Assembly (NCBI GenBank): GCA_964596245.1
Contig: CAZQSK010000002.1
Span: 62,001-126,000 of the forward strand
Direction: 5' to 3'
DNA: 64,000 nt
DNA from: RHKK01 sp964596245
Lineage (GTDB): Bacteria; Patescibacteriota; Patescibacteriia; 2-12-FULL-60-25
Translations under genes and position numbers: made by a program
The notes under the pieces: model-generated
What the model saw: the letters and a program-made list of their open reading frames with translations, nothing else
Told to the model about the DNA's origin: nothing
Database searches by the model: none
Shown here: positions 33,279 through 41,603 of the stretch, piece after piece
How positions within the stretch are numbered: the first letter of the stretch is position 1
Layout: every line of letters starts with the position of its first letter

Positions 33279-34616
33279 GGTGTGCAACGCGTAGGCGATG
33301 CACTGGCGTCTGAGCGCCGGATCAGACCACGGGATGCCGGTCCAACTCGTCGGAAACAGAGTCGGATACGGCCCCTGTAGGTAGCGGCCCAGTTTGTACG
33401 CGTTGTGATTCACATCGCATTTGGAGGCCTTGGCATTGATCCAGGCCGCCATCGGCAGGAACTGCATTTCGACCATGCGGTCCTGCATGCGGGCGACGTA
33501 CTTCATCGCCTCGTAGAGCTTGCTCGACCGCTTGTTGCGCGGATCGAGCCGCTCAGAGCCGAGACGATGTCCGATGGACGAGTTGAGATCCGCAACCATG
33601 CCGGGACACGGCACGATCACTTCACGCACCTCGGATACCAGACGGCGCAAGTCGTCGCGCTCGACCACGAACATCATGGCGATGGGATCGCCGATGCCGA
33701 TCAGGTCGGTGAAGCGGATCTTGCGATCCAGAAGCTTCAGCATCATGCGCTGCTTATGGCGCACGAAGAAGAAGATCTGGAGCGGTCGTCCACTCTTTCC
33801 TCGTCGCCGCGGCACGGTGTGGCGCGACGCCGACATGACGAATCGCGTCGGCGTAGGCTCGGGAACGGGCTTACCGTCCTCGATCACCTCGTAGCTTCGG
33901 CACAAGTAGCGGTCGGCCGGATCGAGCTCGGCCACAATGTGCACGAACTCGCCCTCCTGATCCTCGAAGAAATGCCTACCAAGGAACTCGTTGGTGCTTT
34001 GCTCGAAACGCCGAAGCGTCTCGGGGGCATAGCCGTCACGACGCGCCTCGAAGCATGCTTGCGCGAGGATCAGTCGGCAGCGCGCCTGATGACGAATGTG
34101 TCGGTCCCCCACCTTTGAGAGCCGTAGCAGCTCAAGCGGATCATCGATGCGCACGTCGTCGTCGAGCTTGGCCATGCGGCGCAGTTCGAAAGACTTACGT
34201 TTGAGCGTGATCTCCTCGGGCAAGAGCTTCGTAAGATGGGCGTAGATGTGCTCCACGTCGCGCACGGCGGCGCGGAAGGTCTGCGCATTCTCTTCGAAGC
34301 TCGCGGGATTGCCCCAGTACATCGGCATGGTCTGACGTTCGGGCGACTCGATGTCGCCGACGTAGAAATCATGCAAACGCTGTTGCATGCTGGCATGCAT
34401 GACGGCGGGCTTGTACCCCATTGTTCCGAGTCTGACTTCCTGCTCGCGCAAGAAGCGCCCCAGACGGCGGAGACGTTTGGCCTCTCCGTGGAACAGCGAG
34501 TGGTCGTCGTCGTACAGGATGCGCGCCTGACGCGTATCCAGATCGAGAAGACCCGGTGACAGTTTGGCGATCAGGGATTGCTCCCTGGTCAGCCCCGCCC
34601 TCTTCCAAGGTTGCAA
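33276..34616 (-). CDS. Divergent RelA/SpoT-like protein, G+C-rich class
   Basis: 446 residues, soluble. The first ~270 residues are helical and unrecognised. The C-terminal part suggests a divergent RelA/SpoT nucleotidyltransferase: KIRFTDLIGIGDPIAMMFVV resembles the K-x-DLxGxR strand, and KLYEAMKYVARMQDRMVEMQ followed by FLPMAAWINAK resembles the SLH...VEIQ..TxxM..W region, then a HNAYKLG helix. Key residues differ, so (p)ppGpp synthesis is a guess only. The start is TTG at 34616 after GGAGGAGGGAG. No promoter is seen; it lies 46 bases after the Nramp gene and may be co-transcribed. The TGA stop is in the terminator. Confidence 0.6.
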   Translation of the reverse strand: MQPWKRAGLTREQSLIAKLSPGLLDLDTRQARILYDDDHSLFHGEAKRLRRLGRFLREQEVRLGTMGYKPAVMHASMQQRLHDFYVGDIESPERQTMPMYWGNPASFEENAQTFRAAVRDVEHIYAHLTKLLPEEITLKRKSFELRRMAKLDDDVRIDDPLELLRLSKVGDRHIRHQARCRLILAQACFEARRDGYAPETLRRFEQSTNEFLGRHFFEDQEGEFVHIVAELDPADRYLCRSYEVIEDGKPVPEPTPTRFVMSASRHTVPRRRGKSGRPLQIFFFVRHKQRMMLKLLDRKIRFTDLIGIGDPIAMMFVVERDDLRRLVSEVREVIVPCPGMVADLNSSIGHRLGSERLDPRNKRSSKLYEAMKYVARMQDRMVEMQFLPMAAWINAKASKCDVNHNAYKLGRYLQGPYPTLFPTSWTGIPWSDPALRRQCIAYALHT

Positions 34617-34662
34617 GGTGCTCCCTCCTCCTTATTCCCGCAAAAAGCGCGGGGGTTTGACC

Positions 34663-35889
34663 TTATGAAAGAATGCCCCAAATGACAAGACTGGCGCTCA
34701 TCAAGAAAAAGGCACCCCAAAGCAGCACGCGAGAAGCCGGACCATTCACCATTTCGCCCATGACCTTCTTGTCTTCGGTAAGGCGAATAATGGCCAAGAT
34801 AAGCAAAGGAGCGATCAAAGCATTGCCGACAGCCGCATAGATAAGCGCGTGAATCGGATTCAAACCAAGCAAGGTCGTACAAGCACCAGCTACCGTCAAC
34901 AAAATAATGATGAAATAGAACCACTTGGCCTGCTTCCAAGTGGCGGATAGGCCATAGCGCTTAAGTCCGATCACTTCGGACAACGCATAGGCGGCAGAAC
35001 CCGAGAGCACGGGCACTGCGAGCAAGCCGGTGCCAATCACGCCGATCGTGAATAACCATGACGCGTATTTTCCCGCGATCGGGATCAGCACCGCAGCTGC
35101 TTCCGCCGGCGTCGACACGTCATACAGTCCATTCGCAAACAACACACTTGCTGCCGTGAGAATAATGAACCACGCGATGATATTCGAAAGTCCCATGCCG
35201 ATACTCACATCCACGCGACGATGAAATAATATTGTATCGTTCGAATCTTTGTCGCCATTATCTTCTTCCACTTCTTGCGAAGATTGCCACACGTAGAGAT
35301 ACGGCGAGATGGTCGTCCCGAGTAAAGCGACCAGCATTAAAAAATATTCTTTTTCAAATCTGATTTGCGGCACAAATGTTGCAAATGCAACCGACATCCA
35401 ATCGATGTCGATGGAGAATGCAACAATCACATACGCAAATAATGAAATGCATAACCACTTCAGCACGCGCGCATAACTTCGATAGTCGAGGAAGATCTGC
35501 AACGTGAGAATCGCCAAGACAAAGAATACCAAGCATACCCATTCTGAAAGCCCCGTGAACATTGAGGCCGACACGGCCATGAGTCCGAGGTCTGCACCGA
35601 GATTGAACACATTCACGCAGACAAAAAGGAGTACGCCAACCCACAGGAACGGCATCGGAATGCGCGAACGCAAATTACGCACCAGTCCGCGACGCGTCAC
35701 CAATGCAACACGCGCACTCGCCTCTTGCACTGCGACCATGAACGGAATCGTAATGAGCGCGGTCCACAATGTTCCAAATCCAAACGCGGCGCCTGCTTGC
35801 GTGTAGGTGGCGATGCCAGACGGATCATCATCCGACGCACCGGTGATAAGACCGGGGCCGAAAAACTTTTTGAAGTGCTTAAACAACAT
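34663..35889 (-). CDS. Nramp-family divalent metal transporter, atypical site
   Basis: 408 residues with about 11 membrane helices. TM1 carries GPGLITGASDDDPSGIATYT in place of the usual DPGN motif; TM6 has LLGTTISPYLYVW where Nramp proteins have the metal-binding Met of MPHN. The Met is thus lost (Thr/Ile), as in Nramp relatives that prefer magnesium or other hard ions. Substrate is uncertain. The ATG at 35889 has an extended -10, TGTTATACT (TATACT 35897-35902), seven bases upstream, a clear leaderless start. The frame upstream to 35919 is rejected. Confidence 0.85.
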   Translation of the reverse strand: MLFKHFKKFFGPGLITGASDDDPSGIATYTQAGAAFGFGTLWTALITIPFMVAVQEASARVALVTRRGLVRNLRSRIPMPFLWVGVLLFVCVNVFNLGADLGLMAVSASMFTGLSEWVCLVFFVLAILTLQIFLDYRSYARVLKWLCISLFAYVIVAFSIDIDWMSVAFATFVPQIRFEKEYFLMLVALLGTTISPYLYVWQSSQEVEEDNGDKDSNDTILFHRRVDVSIGMGLSNIIAWFIILTAASVLFANGLYDVSTPAEAAAVLIPIAGKYASWLFTIGVIGTGLLAVPVLSGSAAYALSEVIGLKRYGLSATWKQAKWFYFIIILLTVAGACTTLLGLNPIHALIYAAVGNALIAPLLILAIIRLTEDKKVMGEMVNGPASRVLLWGAFFLMSASLVIWGILS

Positions 35890-35905
35890 CCAACACAGTA
35901 TAACA

Positions 35906-35936
35906 AAATCCCCGCTCATCGCGGGGATTTATTTTT
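35906..35936 (-). terminator. Terminator of ndk
   Basis: Minus strand AAATCCCCGC-GATGA-GCGGGGATTTT, just after the ndk stop codon. Its T-run continues into the TGTTATACT promoter of the Nramp gene. Confidence 0.85.
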
Positions 35937-36521
35937 TTACGAGAGGAACCATTCGGCGTCGTACTGCACGCCATCGTTTACATGCTCGTACTCGTAGAGC
36001 TCCTTGTCGGTGAACCAAATCTTGATTTCGTTGTTCGCTTCTTCGACATTGCCGGACGCATGGATCAAATTGCGCAACGGACGGTTCTGAGAATTTGAGA
36101 GCGCGTAGGTGTCATGCGAGAGGTCGCCACGGATCGTTCCAGGGGCCGAGGACGCCGGTTCAGTGGCACCGACCATCTTACGGACCAAGGACACGGCCAT
36201 CTCCCCCTCAAGCACCAAAGCGACAATCGGAGCGGATTTGAGGAAGTCCACCAATCCGCGCTTGATCTCACCACCATACGCCTTATGGTCCGGGAAGTTG
36301 AAGGGGCGACCTTCGGCCTCATATTTTGCCTTAGCTTTCGTATAAACAGCCATCATCCACTCTTCCGTGAGGGCATAGTGACGATCAACATCCTCATGCG
36401 AGGCGTGAACCATCTTCATAGCCAGAAGCTTAAGGCCAACTTGCTCGAAACGGCTGATAATCTGGCCAACGACACCGCGAGCCACACCGTCCGGTTTGAT
36501 CAATACGAGAGTTTTTTCCAT
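35937..36521 (-). CDS. ndk: Nucleoside diphosphate kinase, long form
   Basis: 194 residues, longer than the usual ~140. Core motifs: EKTLVLIKPDGVARG at the start, LEGEMAVSLVRKMVGATEP, PGTIRGDLS and the active-site His in NLIHASGNVEEANNEIKIWF. The extra length is an insertion near residues 60-90 and a C-terminal tail (YEYEHVNDGVQYDAEWFLS), as seen in long NDKs of several CPR bacteria. It balances NTP pools by phosphate transfer. The ATG at 36521 is used; TAAAGT lies 12 bases upstream. It is divergent from rpmF. Confidence 0.93.
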   Translation of the reverse strand: MEKTLVLIKPDGVARGVVGQIISRFEQVGLKLLAMKMVHASHEDVDRHYALTEEWMMAVYTKAKAKYEAEGRPFNFPDHKAYGGEIKRGLVDFLKSAPIVALVLEGEMAVSLVRKMVGATEPASSAPGTIRGDLSHDTYALSNSQNRPLRNLIHASGNVEEANNEIKIWFTDKELYEYEHVNDGVQYDAEWFLS

Positions 36522-36595
36522 AGAGTTGGCCAAACTTTAGCGTTTGGGTCTTATTTTGACAAGGTGGGGTCAAAAAGAGGTATTTCGCCCAAAAC

Positions 36596-36624
36596 TTGCC
36601 AAAAAAACGTGTTTCAGATAGACT
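36596..36624 (+). promoter_or_regulatory. Promoter of rpmF-nusB-rnc
   Basis: TTGCCA (36596-36601), 17 bases, TAGACT (36619-36624). The ~26-nt leader to rpmF has no Shine-Dalgarno sequence. A second possible -10, TATACT, lies 13 bases before the start. Confidence 0.65.
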
Positions 36625-36656
36625 GTACGGGTAACTCTATACTGATTTAGCTGACT

Positions 36657-36947
36657 ATGAGTCTTCCCGGCCATCGCCGTACCAGCTCCCATAAGCGCCG
36701 CCGCGCCTCACATTTTGCGTTGAGCAAGCCGTCTTTGACGACGGACAAGGCCGGTCGCACCCACCGTATGCATGTCGCAGCCCCTGGCGCGATTGAATGG
36801 AACGGTATCGCTATTCACGTGAAGGGCGCCGAACGCAAACTTCGCAAAGCCTTGGCTAAGACACAGCCTGCCGCCAAAGCCGAAGCCAAGCACGACCACG
36901 ATCACGATCACGACCATTCCGGTCACGATCACAGCTCCCACGCATAA
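36657..36947 (+). CDS. rpmF: 50S ribosomal protein L32 with His/Asp-rich tail
   Basis: 96 residues, against ~57-60 normally. The N-terminal part, SLPGHRRTSSHKRRRASHFAL, matches bL32 (quoted in part: GHRRTSSHKRRRASHFAL); the zinc-finger Cys pairs of many L32 proteins are absent. The last ~19 residues alternate His and Asp (HDHDHDHDHSGHDHSSH), which should bind Zn, Ni or Cu. No other gene covers this tail. It is first in a plus-strand unit with nusB and rnc. Confidence 0.88.
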   Translation: MSLPGHRRTSSHKRRRASHFALSKPSLTTDKAGRTHRMHVAAPGAIEWNGIAIHVKGAERKLRKALAKTQPAAKAEAKHDHDHDHDHSGHDHSSHA

Positions 36948-36976
36948 ACAGTCCGTTGGTTCGCACCTTTCGCCCT

Positions 36977-37450
36977 ATGTCCAATCGCCACCTCGCACGC
37001 GCAATTGCCATGCAGTCCCTGTATGAATGGGATTTTTATGGCGGTTCGCGTGCGGCTTTGGACATGGTCGAGCGCAATGTCGCTGAACAACCGGAGAGTT
37101 TTGACGAGAAAGACTTCGCGCTTTCCATTGTCAAAGGCGTGATTGAGCATCAAGAAGAAATCGATAAGGCGATTAGCACGTTTGCGCCTGATTGGCCGTT
37201 ACCAAAAATCACCACGGTGGATCGCAATGTGTTGCGCATCGGCACATACGAGCTGTTGTTCAACTTCGACATCCCGAGCAAGGTCGCCATCAACGAAGCA
37301 ATTGAACTCGCCAAAACGTTTGGAGGAGAATCAAGCGGCAAATTCGTGAATGGGGTACTCGGTGCGGTATATCGAGATCAGCTTGCACGCGGTGTCGAGA
37401 AGGCGTCGGACAAGCCAAAAGAATCTAAGGAAAAAGAGAAGAAAGAATAA
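36977..37450 (+). CDS. nusB: Transcription antitermination factor NusB
   Basis: 157 residues, all helical, with the NusB pattern: SNRHLARAIAMQSLYEWDF, then ITTVDRNVLRIGTYELLFN and VAINEAIELAKTFGGESSGK plus FVNGVLGAV. NusB binds boxA RNA with S10 for rRNA transcription. A Lys/Glu tail (KPKESKEKEKKE) extends it. The frame starts at 36956, but the ATG at 36977 fits the family. It lies between rpmF and rnc, 29 and 2 bases away. Confidence 0.93.
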   Translation: MSNRHLARAIAMQSLYEWDFYGGSRAALDMVERNVAEQPESFDEKDFALSIVKGVIEHQEEIDKAISTFAPDWPLPKITTVDRNVLRIGTYELLFNFDIPSKVAINEAIELAKTFGGESSGKFVNGVLGAVYRDQLARGVEKASDKPKESKEKEKKE

Positions 37451-37452
37451 CT

Positions 37453-38172
37453 ATGAACATGCCAGACTTTGGCCCGCTGGAAGAACGATTGGGACACACT
37501 TTCCGTGACCGCTCGCTCCTCCTGCAGGCCTTGACCCATCGGTCATACCTGAACGAAAACACAAGCTACGAATATCCGCACAATGAGCGCCTGGAATTTT
37601 TGGGCGATGCGGTACTTGAAGTCGTCGTGACGGAACATCTCTACAAAACGTACGCGAATGACGAAGGCGAGCTCACCAACTGGCGCGCCGCGTTGGTGAA
37701 TGCGAAAACGCTTTCCAATATCGCTCGCGATTTGCAGTTTGAAGATTACCTTTTGATGTCCAAAGGTGAAGCGAAGGACAAGGACTCAAAAGCGCGCATG
37801 TACATTCTGGCGAATGCGATTGAGGCAATTATCGGCGCCGTATATCTCGACGGCGGAACGCCGGCGGCAGAAAAATTCGTGCACAAACACATCTTGTCGA
37901 TCTTGCCGCGGATCTTGGAGCTTGAACTCTACGTAGATGCGAAGAGCAAATTCCAAGAGACGGCGCAGGAATTACTCGGTGTGACGCCGACCTACAAAGT
38001 GCTGGAAGAAAAGGGTCCGGATCACAATAAAGAATTCACGGTCGGTGTGTTCTTGGACAAAGAGCTCGTGGCTGTCGGTCGCGGCACGTCCAAGCAGGAA
38101 GCGCAGGTTGCCGCCGCTGATGCAGGTCTCGAAGCCAAAGGCTGGCGCACGCATAAACTCGCAGGGAAATAA
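37453..38172 (+). CDS. rnc: Ribonuclease III
   Basis: 239 residues. The catalytic signature NERLEFLGDAVLEVVV is intact (Glu and Asp), with HRSYLNEN before it and NAIEAIIGAVYLDGG after it. A C-terminal double-stranded-RNA-binding domain follows (KSKFQETAQELLGVTPTYKV, GTSKQEAQVAAADAGLEA). It cuts structured RNAs, including rRNA precursors. It starts 2 bases after nusB and is followed by a terminator shared with tRNA-Arg. Confidence 0.96.
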   Translation: MNMPDFGPLEERLGHTFRDRSLLLQALTHRSYLNENTSYEYPHNERLEFLGDAVLEVVVTEHLYKTYANDEGELTNWRAALVNAKTLSNIARDLQFEDYLLMSKGEAKDKDSKARMYILANAIEAIIGAVYLDGGTPAAEKFVHKHILSILPRILELELYVDAKSKFQETAQELLGVTPTYKVLEEKGPDHNKEFTVGVFLDKELVAVGRGTSKQEAQVAAADAGLEAKGWRTHKLAGK

Positions 38173-38176
38173 GGAT

Positions 38177-38207
38177 CAAAAACACCCGCCGATTGGCGGG
38201 TGTTTTT
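38177..38207. terminator. Bidirectional terminator between rnc and tRNA-Arg
   Basis: AACACCCGCC-GATT-GGCGGGTGTT hairpin with A-run before and T-run after; it serves rnc (+) and tRNA-Arg (-). Confidence 0.9.
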
Positions 38208-38208
38208 A

Positions 38209-38283
38209 TGGTGCCCCCGGAGAGGATCGAACTCCCATCTCATGGTTCGAAGCCACGCATTCTATCCATTGAACTACAGGGGC
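38209..38283 (-). tRNA. tRNA-Arg (anticodon TCG)
   Basis: Acceptor GCCCCTG/CGGGGGC (one T-G), anticodon stem CGTGG/CCATG with loop CTTCGAA, T-arm GGGAG-TTCGATC-CTCTC with one mismatch, encoded CCA (38209-38211). It reads CGA and related codons. Confidence 0.95.
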
Positions 38284-38373
38284 GAACGGTTCCGAGCCTA
38301 ACCTAGAACGAGCCTTGCGGCAAGGGTTAAGGCGGGCTAGCATCGGGCTACAACTCTCAAAGGGAGGCGCACT

Positions 38374-39018
38374 TTGCCCAAGTCAGAAAACCCGCTCGAC
38401 ATCCTCAAAGACGCTCGCGCCGTGATGAAGGGGCACTTCGTCCTCAAGTCCGGCCGGCACGCCTCGGTCTACATCAACAAGGACGCTGTCTACATGAACC
38501 CGAAGGCGGTCGCCATCCTGTGCATGGACATGGGGCAGCCCTTCGTGACCAAGGATCCCAGCAAGCGGATCGAGATCGTGGTCGGACCCGCCATCGGCGG
38601 CGTCATCCTCGCCAGCTACACGGCGAAACACCTCGGCTTCGACGGCGATGACGTCTTGTCCCTCTTCGCGGACAAGGATGGTGACGGCTTCGTCATCAAG
38701 CGCGGCTACGATGCCTTCGTCCGCGGCAAGCACGTGCTTGTGGTCGAAGACATCATGACCACTGGCGGCTCGGTGCGCGGCACCATCCAAGCAGTCGAAG
38801 CCGTCGGCGGGACCGTGATGGGCGTGGCAGCTCTCTGCAACCGCGGAAAGCTCACGGCCGACGCCCTGGGCGTTCCCAAGCTCGTCTCGCTCGTCGAGAT
38901 GAGCTTCGACACCTGGGTCGCGGATGACTGCGAGCTGTGCCGTACCGGACAGCCGATCAACATCGATGTCGGTCATGGGAAGAGGTACGTCGAGAAGTTC
39001 GGGCAGCCCACGGGTTGA
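38374..39018 (+). CDS. pyrE: Orotate phosphoribosyltransferase, G+C-rich class
   Basis: 214 residues. The PRPP-binding motif VLVVEDIMTTGGS is intact, with GHFVLKSGRHASVYINKD at the N-terminus and VVGPAIGGVILASY for the orotate side. It makes orotidine monophosphate in pyrimidine synthesis; no other de novo pyrimidine gene is in the window. The start is TTG at 38374 behind GGGAGG. Codons almost all end in G or C, in sharp contrast to rnc and gpsA. The 39066 gene follows 48 bases later and is probably co-transcribed. Confidence 0.92.
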   Translation: MPKSENPLDILKDARAVMKGHFVLKSGRHASVYINKDAVYMNPKAVAILCMDMGQPFVTKDPSKRIEIVVGPAIGGVILASYTAKHLGFDGDDVLSLFADKDGDGFVIKRGYDAFVRGKHVLVVEDIMTTGGSVRGTIQAVEAVGGTVMGVAALCNRGKLTADALGVPKLVSLVEMSFDTWVADDCELCRTGQPINIDVGHGKRYVEKFGQPTG

Positions 39019-39065
39019 CAAAACCCAAAAAAGCTGGCACGAAGTCACCGCACAAGGAGGCACAC

Positions 39066-39317
39066 GTGTCCGACGACAAACCCAGACCCACCGTTCTCAT
39101 CGAGCTGGCCGAGCTGCATAGCCAGCTCGCTCACTATGTCCACTACGGCCTTGAGATGGGCAAGGTGGACAAGGACGAGATCCTGCCGATGCTCGAGCTG
39201 CGCAAGAACGCGATCGACAAGCTGATGCAGGCCCTCCGCGAGGGCCACGGCGACGACATCACGGTCCGAAGCATGCTCCAGACCTTCAACCTCACGGCCA
39301 AAGGCCCTTTCTTCTGA
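39066..39317 (+). CDS. Small helical protein downstream of pyrE, G+C-rich class
   Basis: 83 residues, mainly helical (IELAELHSQLAHYVHYGLEM, LELRKNAIDKLMQALREG). No family was recognised. The GTG at 39066 follows AAGGAGG by five bases; the longer open frame (from 38937) overlaps pyrE and is rejected. The TGA stop adjoins a terminator (GATCCC-ACC-GGGGTC, T7, 39316-39340). Because it follows pyrE it could act in nucleotide metabolism, but nothing in it shows that. Confidence 0.65.
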   Translation: MSDDKPRPTVLIELAELHSQLAHYVHYGLEMGKVDKDEILPMLELRKNAIDKLMQALREGHGDDITVRSMLQTFNLTAKGPFF

Positions 39318-39340
39318 TGATCCCACCGGGGTCTTTTTTT
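39316..39340 (+). terminator. Terminator of pyrE-39066 unit
   Basis: GATCCC-ACC-GGGGTC with one mismatch, then TTTTTTTG, immediately after the TGA stop. Confidence 0.8.
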
Positions 39341-39354
39341 GTTACACTCCTGCC

Positions 39355-40353
39355 ATGCCCAAAGCACCCATCGCCATTCTCGGAGCCGGGAACATGGCCA
39401 GCGCTCTCGCGCTTAACCTGGCACGCCACAAGCGCCCTATACGGCTTTATTGCATCGAAGCGGATGTTGAGGAGGATATGCGCAAGAACGCCTGTAATAC
39501 GAAATATCTCGCCGGACACACCTTCCCCAAGCATGTGACCGCCTCAGCTAATCTTGAGAGCGTCTTAAAAGACGCGGAAGACGTATTCGTGGCCGTTCCG
39601 TCTTTTGCCGTCGCCGAAGTGATGCAAAAGGCCAAACCATTTCTTTCATCGAAGACAAAAAGCATCGCCAGCATCACCAAAGGGATTGATCCTAAGACAC
39701 TCAAGCCACTCGTGATGGCAGAAGCGCAGCTCTTACCGACAAAACTTCGCAAAAAGATTTGCACCTTGGGTGGACCAGCAATTGCAACCGAAATGGCCAA
39801 GGGCTCCCCTACGGGCTTCGTGATTGCCGGCCCAGACAAAGCAACCAATGAACGCGTGAAAAAGTTAATGCAAACCGAGCATGTAAAATGCTCCACCTCT
39901 TTGGATCTTCTGGGGGTTGGATATGCTTCTGCTTTTAAGAATGCCTATGCCATCGCGCTTGGGATGTGTGATGGCCTCAAGTATCCGACCAATGCAAAAG
40001 CCCTTCTTCTCACGATCGCGATCGAAGAAATGGAGCATCTGCTCGTGAAAGCCGGCGCCAAGCTCGAAACAGCGAGCGGTTTGGCTGGCTTGGGTGACCT
40101 GATTGTGACAGGAATGAGTCCGCATGGCCGCAATCGCACCTATGGCGAGCGCTTGATTGATGCAAAATCAAAAACTCCCGCGGATCTTGGTCTTGGGACG
40201 GTCGAAGGGATTGCTGCCACGGCGCAAGCCATCAAACTGGCGCGGCGCGTAAAGGCAAAAACCCCGCTGCTCGATGCAATTGACCGATGCCTGCGCAGCA
40301 GCAAGAATTTCGGTCATCCATTCGTGGCCTATCTCAATAATCTTTCCCTATGA
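39355..40353 (+). CDS. gpsA: Glycerol-3-phosphate dehydrogenase [NAD(P)+]
   Basis: 332 residues. Rossmann loop ILGAGNMASALALNLARH, substrate-side GGPAIATEMAKGSPT, KNAYAIALGMCDGL with the catalytic Lys, and GLGDLIVTGMSPHGRNRTYG. It reduces dihydroxyacetone phosphate to glycerol-3-phosphate for phospholipids. The ATG at 39355 has TACACT (39343-39348) six bases upstream and no Shine-Dalgarno sequence, so the mRNA is probably leaderless. It overlaps the next gene by 4 bases (ATGA). Confidence 0.95.
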   Translation: MPKAPIAILGAGNMASALALNLARHKRPIRLYCIEADVEEDMRKNACNTKYLAGHTFPKHVTASANLESVLKDAEDVFVAVPSFAVAEVMQKAKPFLSSKTKSIASITKGIDPKTLKPLVMAEAQLLPTKLRKKICTLGGPAIATEMAKGSPTGFVIAGPDKATNERVKKLMQTEHVKCSTSLDLLGVGYASAFKNAYAIALGMCDGLKYPTNAKALLLTIAIEEMEHLLVKAGAKLETASGLAGLGDLIVTGMSPHGRNRTYGERLIDAKSKTPADLGLGTVEGIAATAQAIKLARRVKAKTPLLDAIDRCLRSSKNFGHPFVAYLNNLSL

Positions 40354-40760
40354 ACATTCCCGAAGCCTTGCAGCACTTTCCTGAACCGGCCCTGATCGTC
40401 GTGTGTGACCACGAACAAGTGCGCTTTTTGCTCGCCTTTGAAGATTCACTCGAAGAAGTTGAATCACTTGAAATGCCAAAAGACGCCTTGAGCGACAATG
40501 AGGGTAAGGAGATCGGTCAGGAACTCTCAGACGAAGAGCGTATGCACCGTTTTGCCCGCGTGATCGGCATGCGTGCCAGCCAATTCATTCGTGATGAAGA
40601 TGCGGCGACCACCCTTCACCTCATCGCTCCCCCGGATATTGCCCATTTGATCAAAAAGGAACTTGCTCCGGAGGCTGCGAACATTCTCGCCAAGGAAATC
40701 CACGCCAACGTGATGAAGGAAGATGAGGTACAGCTCTTGGAACGCTTGGCTGCCGCCTAA
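40350..40760 (+). CDS. Small protein resembling host-attachment/BaeRF-like family
   Basis: 136 residues. ALIVVCDHEQVRFLLAFEDS, RMHRFARVIGMRASQFI, TTLHLIAPPDIAHLIKKELA and a final helix ILAKEIHANVMKEDEVQLLE follow the order seen in the 'protein required for attachment to host cells' family (related to archaeal-type release factor domains). The match is by eye and function is uncertain. Its ATG overlaps the gpsA stop, so it is translationally coupled. It ends next to the convergent MEMO gene with no visible terminator. Confidence 0.62.
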   Translation: MNIPEALQHFPEPALIVVCDHEQVRFLLAFEDSLEEVESLEMPKDALSDNEGKEIGQELSDEERMHRFARVIGMRASQFIRDEDAATTLHLIAPPDIAHLIKKELAPEAANILAKEIHANVMKEDEVQLLERLAAA

Positions 40761-41603
40761 TCATTCCCAAAAGCCGACGAGATACGAGGTGGTGAAGCCG
40801 GACGAGCCTTTGTAGGCATTGGAAATTGATTCGCCCATCAATGTGAAGCGAGCCTTGGAACCCAAGGCTGCCAACACACTCGCGATCGAAACGCCGTTGT
40901 CAGTAAAATCGTCAGTTGCGCGTTCAAAGAATGCGACATCGAGCCCACTCAGGGCTCGTTTTGTTTCCACGTCATTCGCGAGTGCGGTCTTTGCATCCAA
41001 GTAATGCGACATGTCGGCAGACACGACCACGAATGTGCCGGACTTTTTCATCTCTAGACGAAGCCAATCAACGAGGACGGCTTGCTCTTGGCGAGACAGA
41101 TCGGCGCGAACCATGATCGGGACAATGGTCGCATCGGGAAATTCATGGCTGATGAATGGAACAAGCGCCCCAATGCCATGCTCACGCTCAAACAGCATGG
41201 GCTGCTCGGTCGCGAGTAAGATAGATGCCGCTTTCACTTGTACATTGATCCCCCGCGAACGATACGGCTGTGCATGCGTCGCCACTACCGAACGCGAAAC
41301 GTGATAATGATCAGGAGAAAGAATGATAAATGTCTTCGTTTTCGGTTGGCAGCGTTTTACGCTGCGAAAAAAACCTGCCAACAGATCGCTCGCCAGCGCA
41401 TGATGATTCACCACGCCCGCACGAAACGTCCCGCAGCTGATGTTGGTCGAAAATGATTCACTCCAAGAACGATCAAACAACTCAGCCACGATAAAACGGT
41501 CCGCATCGATCGCTTGAGCGCTCGGGAGTGGAAACGAAATCACCGCCTGTGGCCCCAGAAAGACCAGGGCCAAGGCGGTGACAAAATACGGAAGCGTGAT
41601 CAT
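40761..41603 (-). CDS. Exported MEMO-family (AmmeMemoRadiSam B-like) protein
   Basis: 280 residues. MEMO motifs are present: GVVNHHALASDLLAGFF, ILSPDHYHVSR, EHGIGALVPFI and VVSADMSHYLDAKTA, giving the His/Cys-site cluster related to extradiol dioxygenases. A hydrophobic N-terminus (MITLPYFVTALALVFLGPQA) implies export or membrane anchoring, unusual for this family. Substrate and activity are unknown. Its ATG overlaps the TAA of the A2M gene (TAATG), so it is the third gene of the sigma-A2M-MEMO operon. Confidence 0.85.
   Translation of the reverse strand: MITLPYFVTALALVFLGPQAVISFPLPSAQAIDADRFIVAELFDRSWSESFSTNISCGTFRAGVVNHHALASDLLAGFFRSVKRCQPKTKTFIILSPDHYHVSRSVVATHAQPYRSRGINVQVKAASILLATEQPMLFEREHGIGALVPFISHEFPDATIVPIMVRADLSRQEQAVLVDWLRLEMKKSGTFVVVSADMSHYLDAKTALANDVETKRALSGLDVAFFERATDDFTDNGVSIASVLAALGSKARFTLMGESISNAYKGSSGFTTSYLVGFWE

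Noticed and set aside
33276..34616. Firm annotation as a (p)ppGpp synthetase
   Set aside because: Catalytic residues of RelA/SpoT are not convincingly present, so only a likeness is reported.
34636..34656. Terminator between the Nramp and RelA-like genes
   Set aside because: CCCGC/GCGGG forms a hairpin but is followed by AATAAGG, not a T-run, so the two genes are probably transcribed together.
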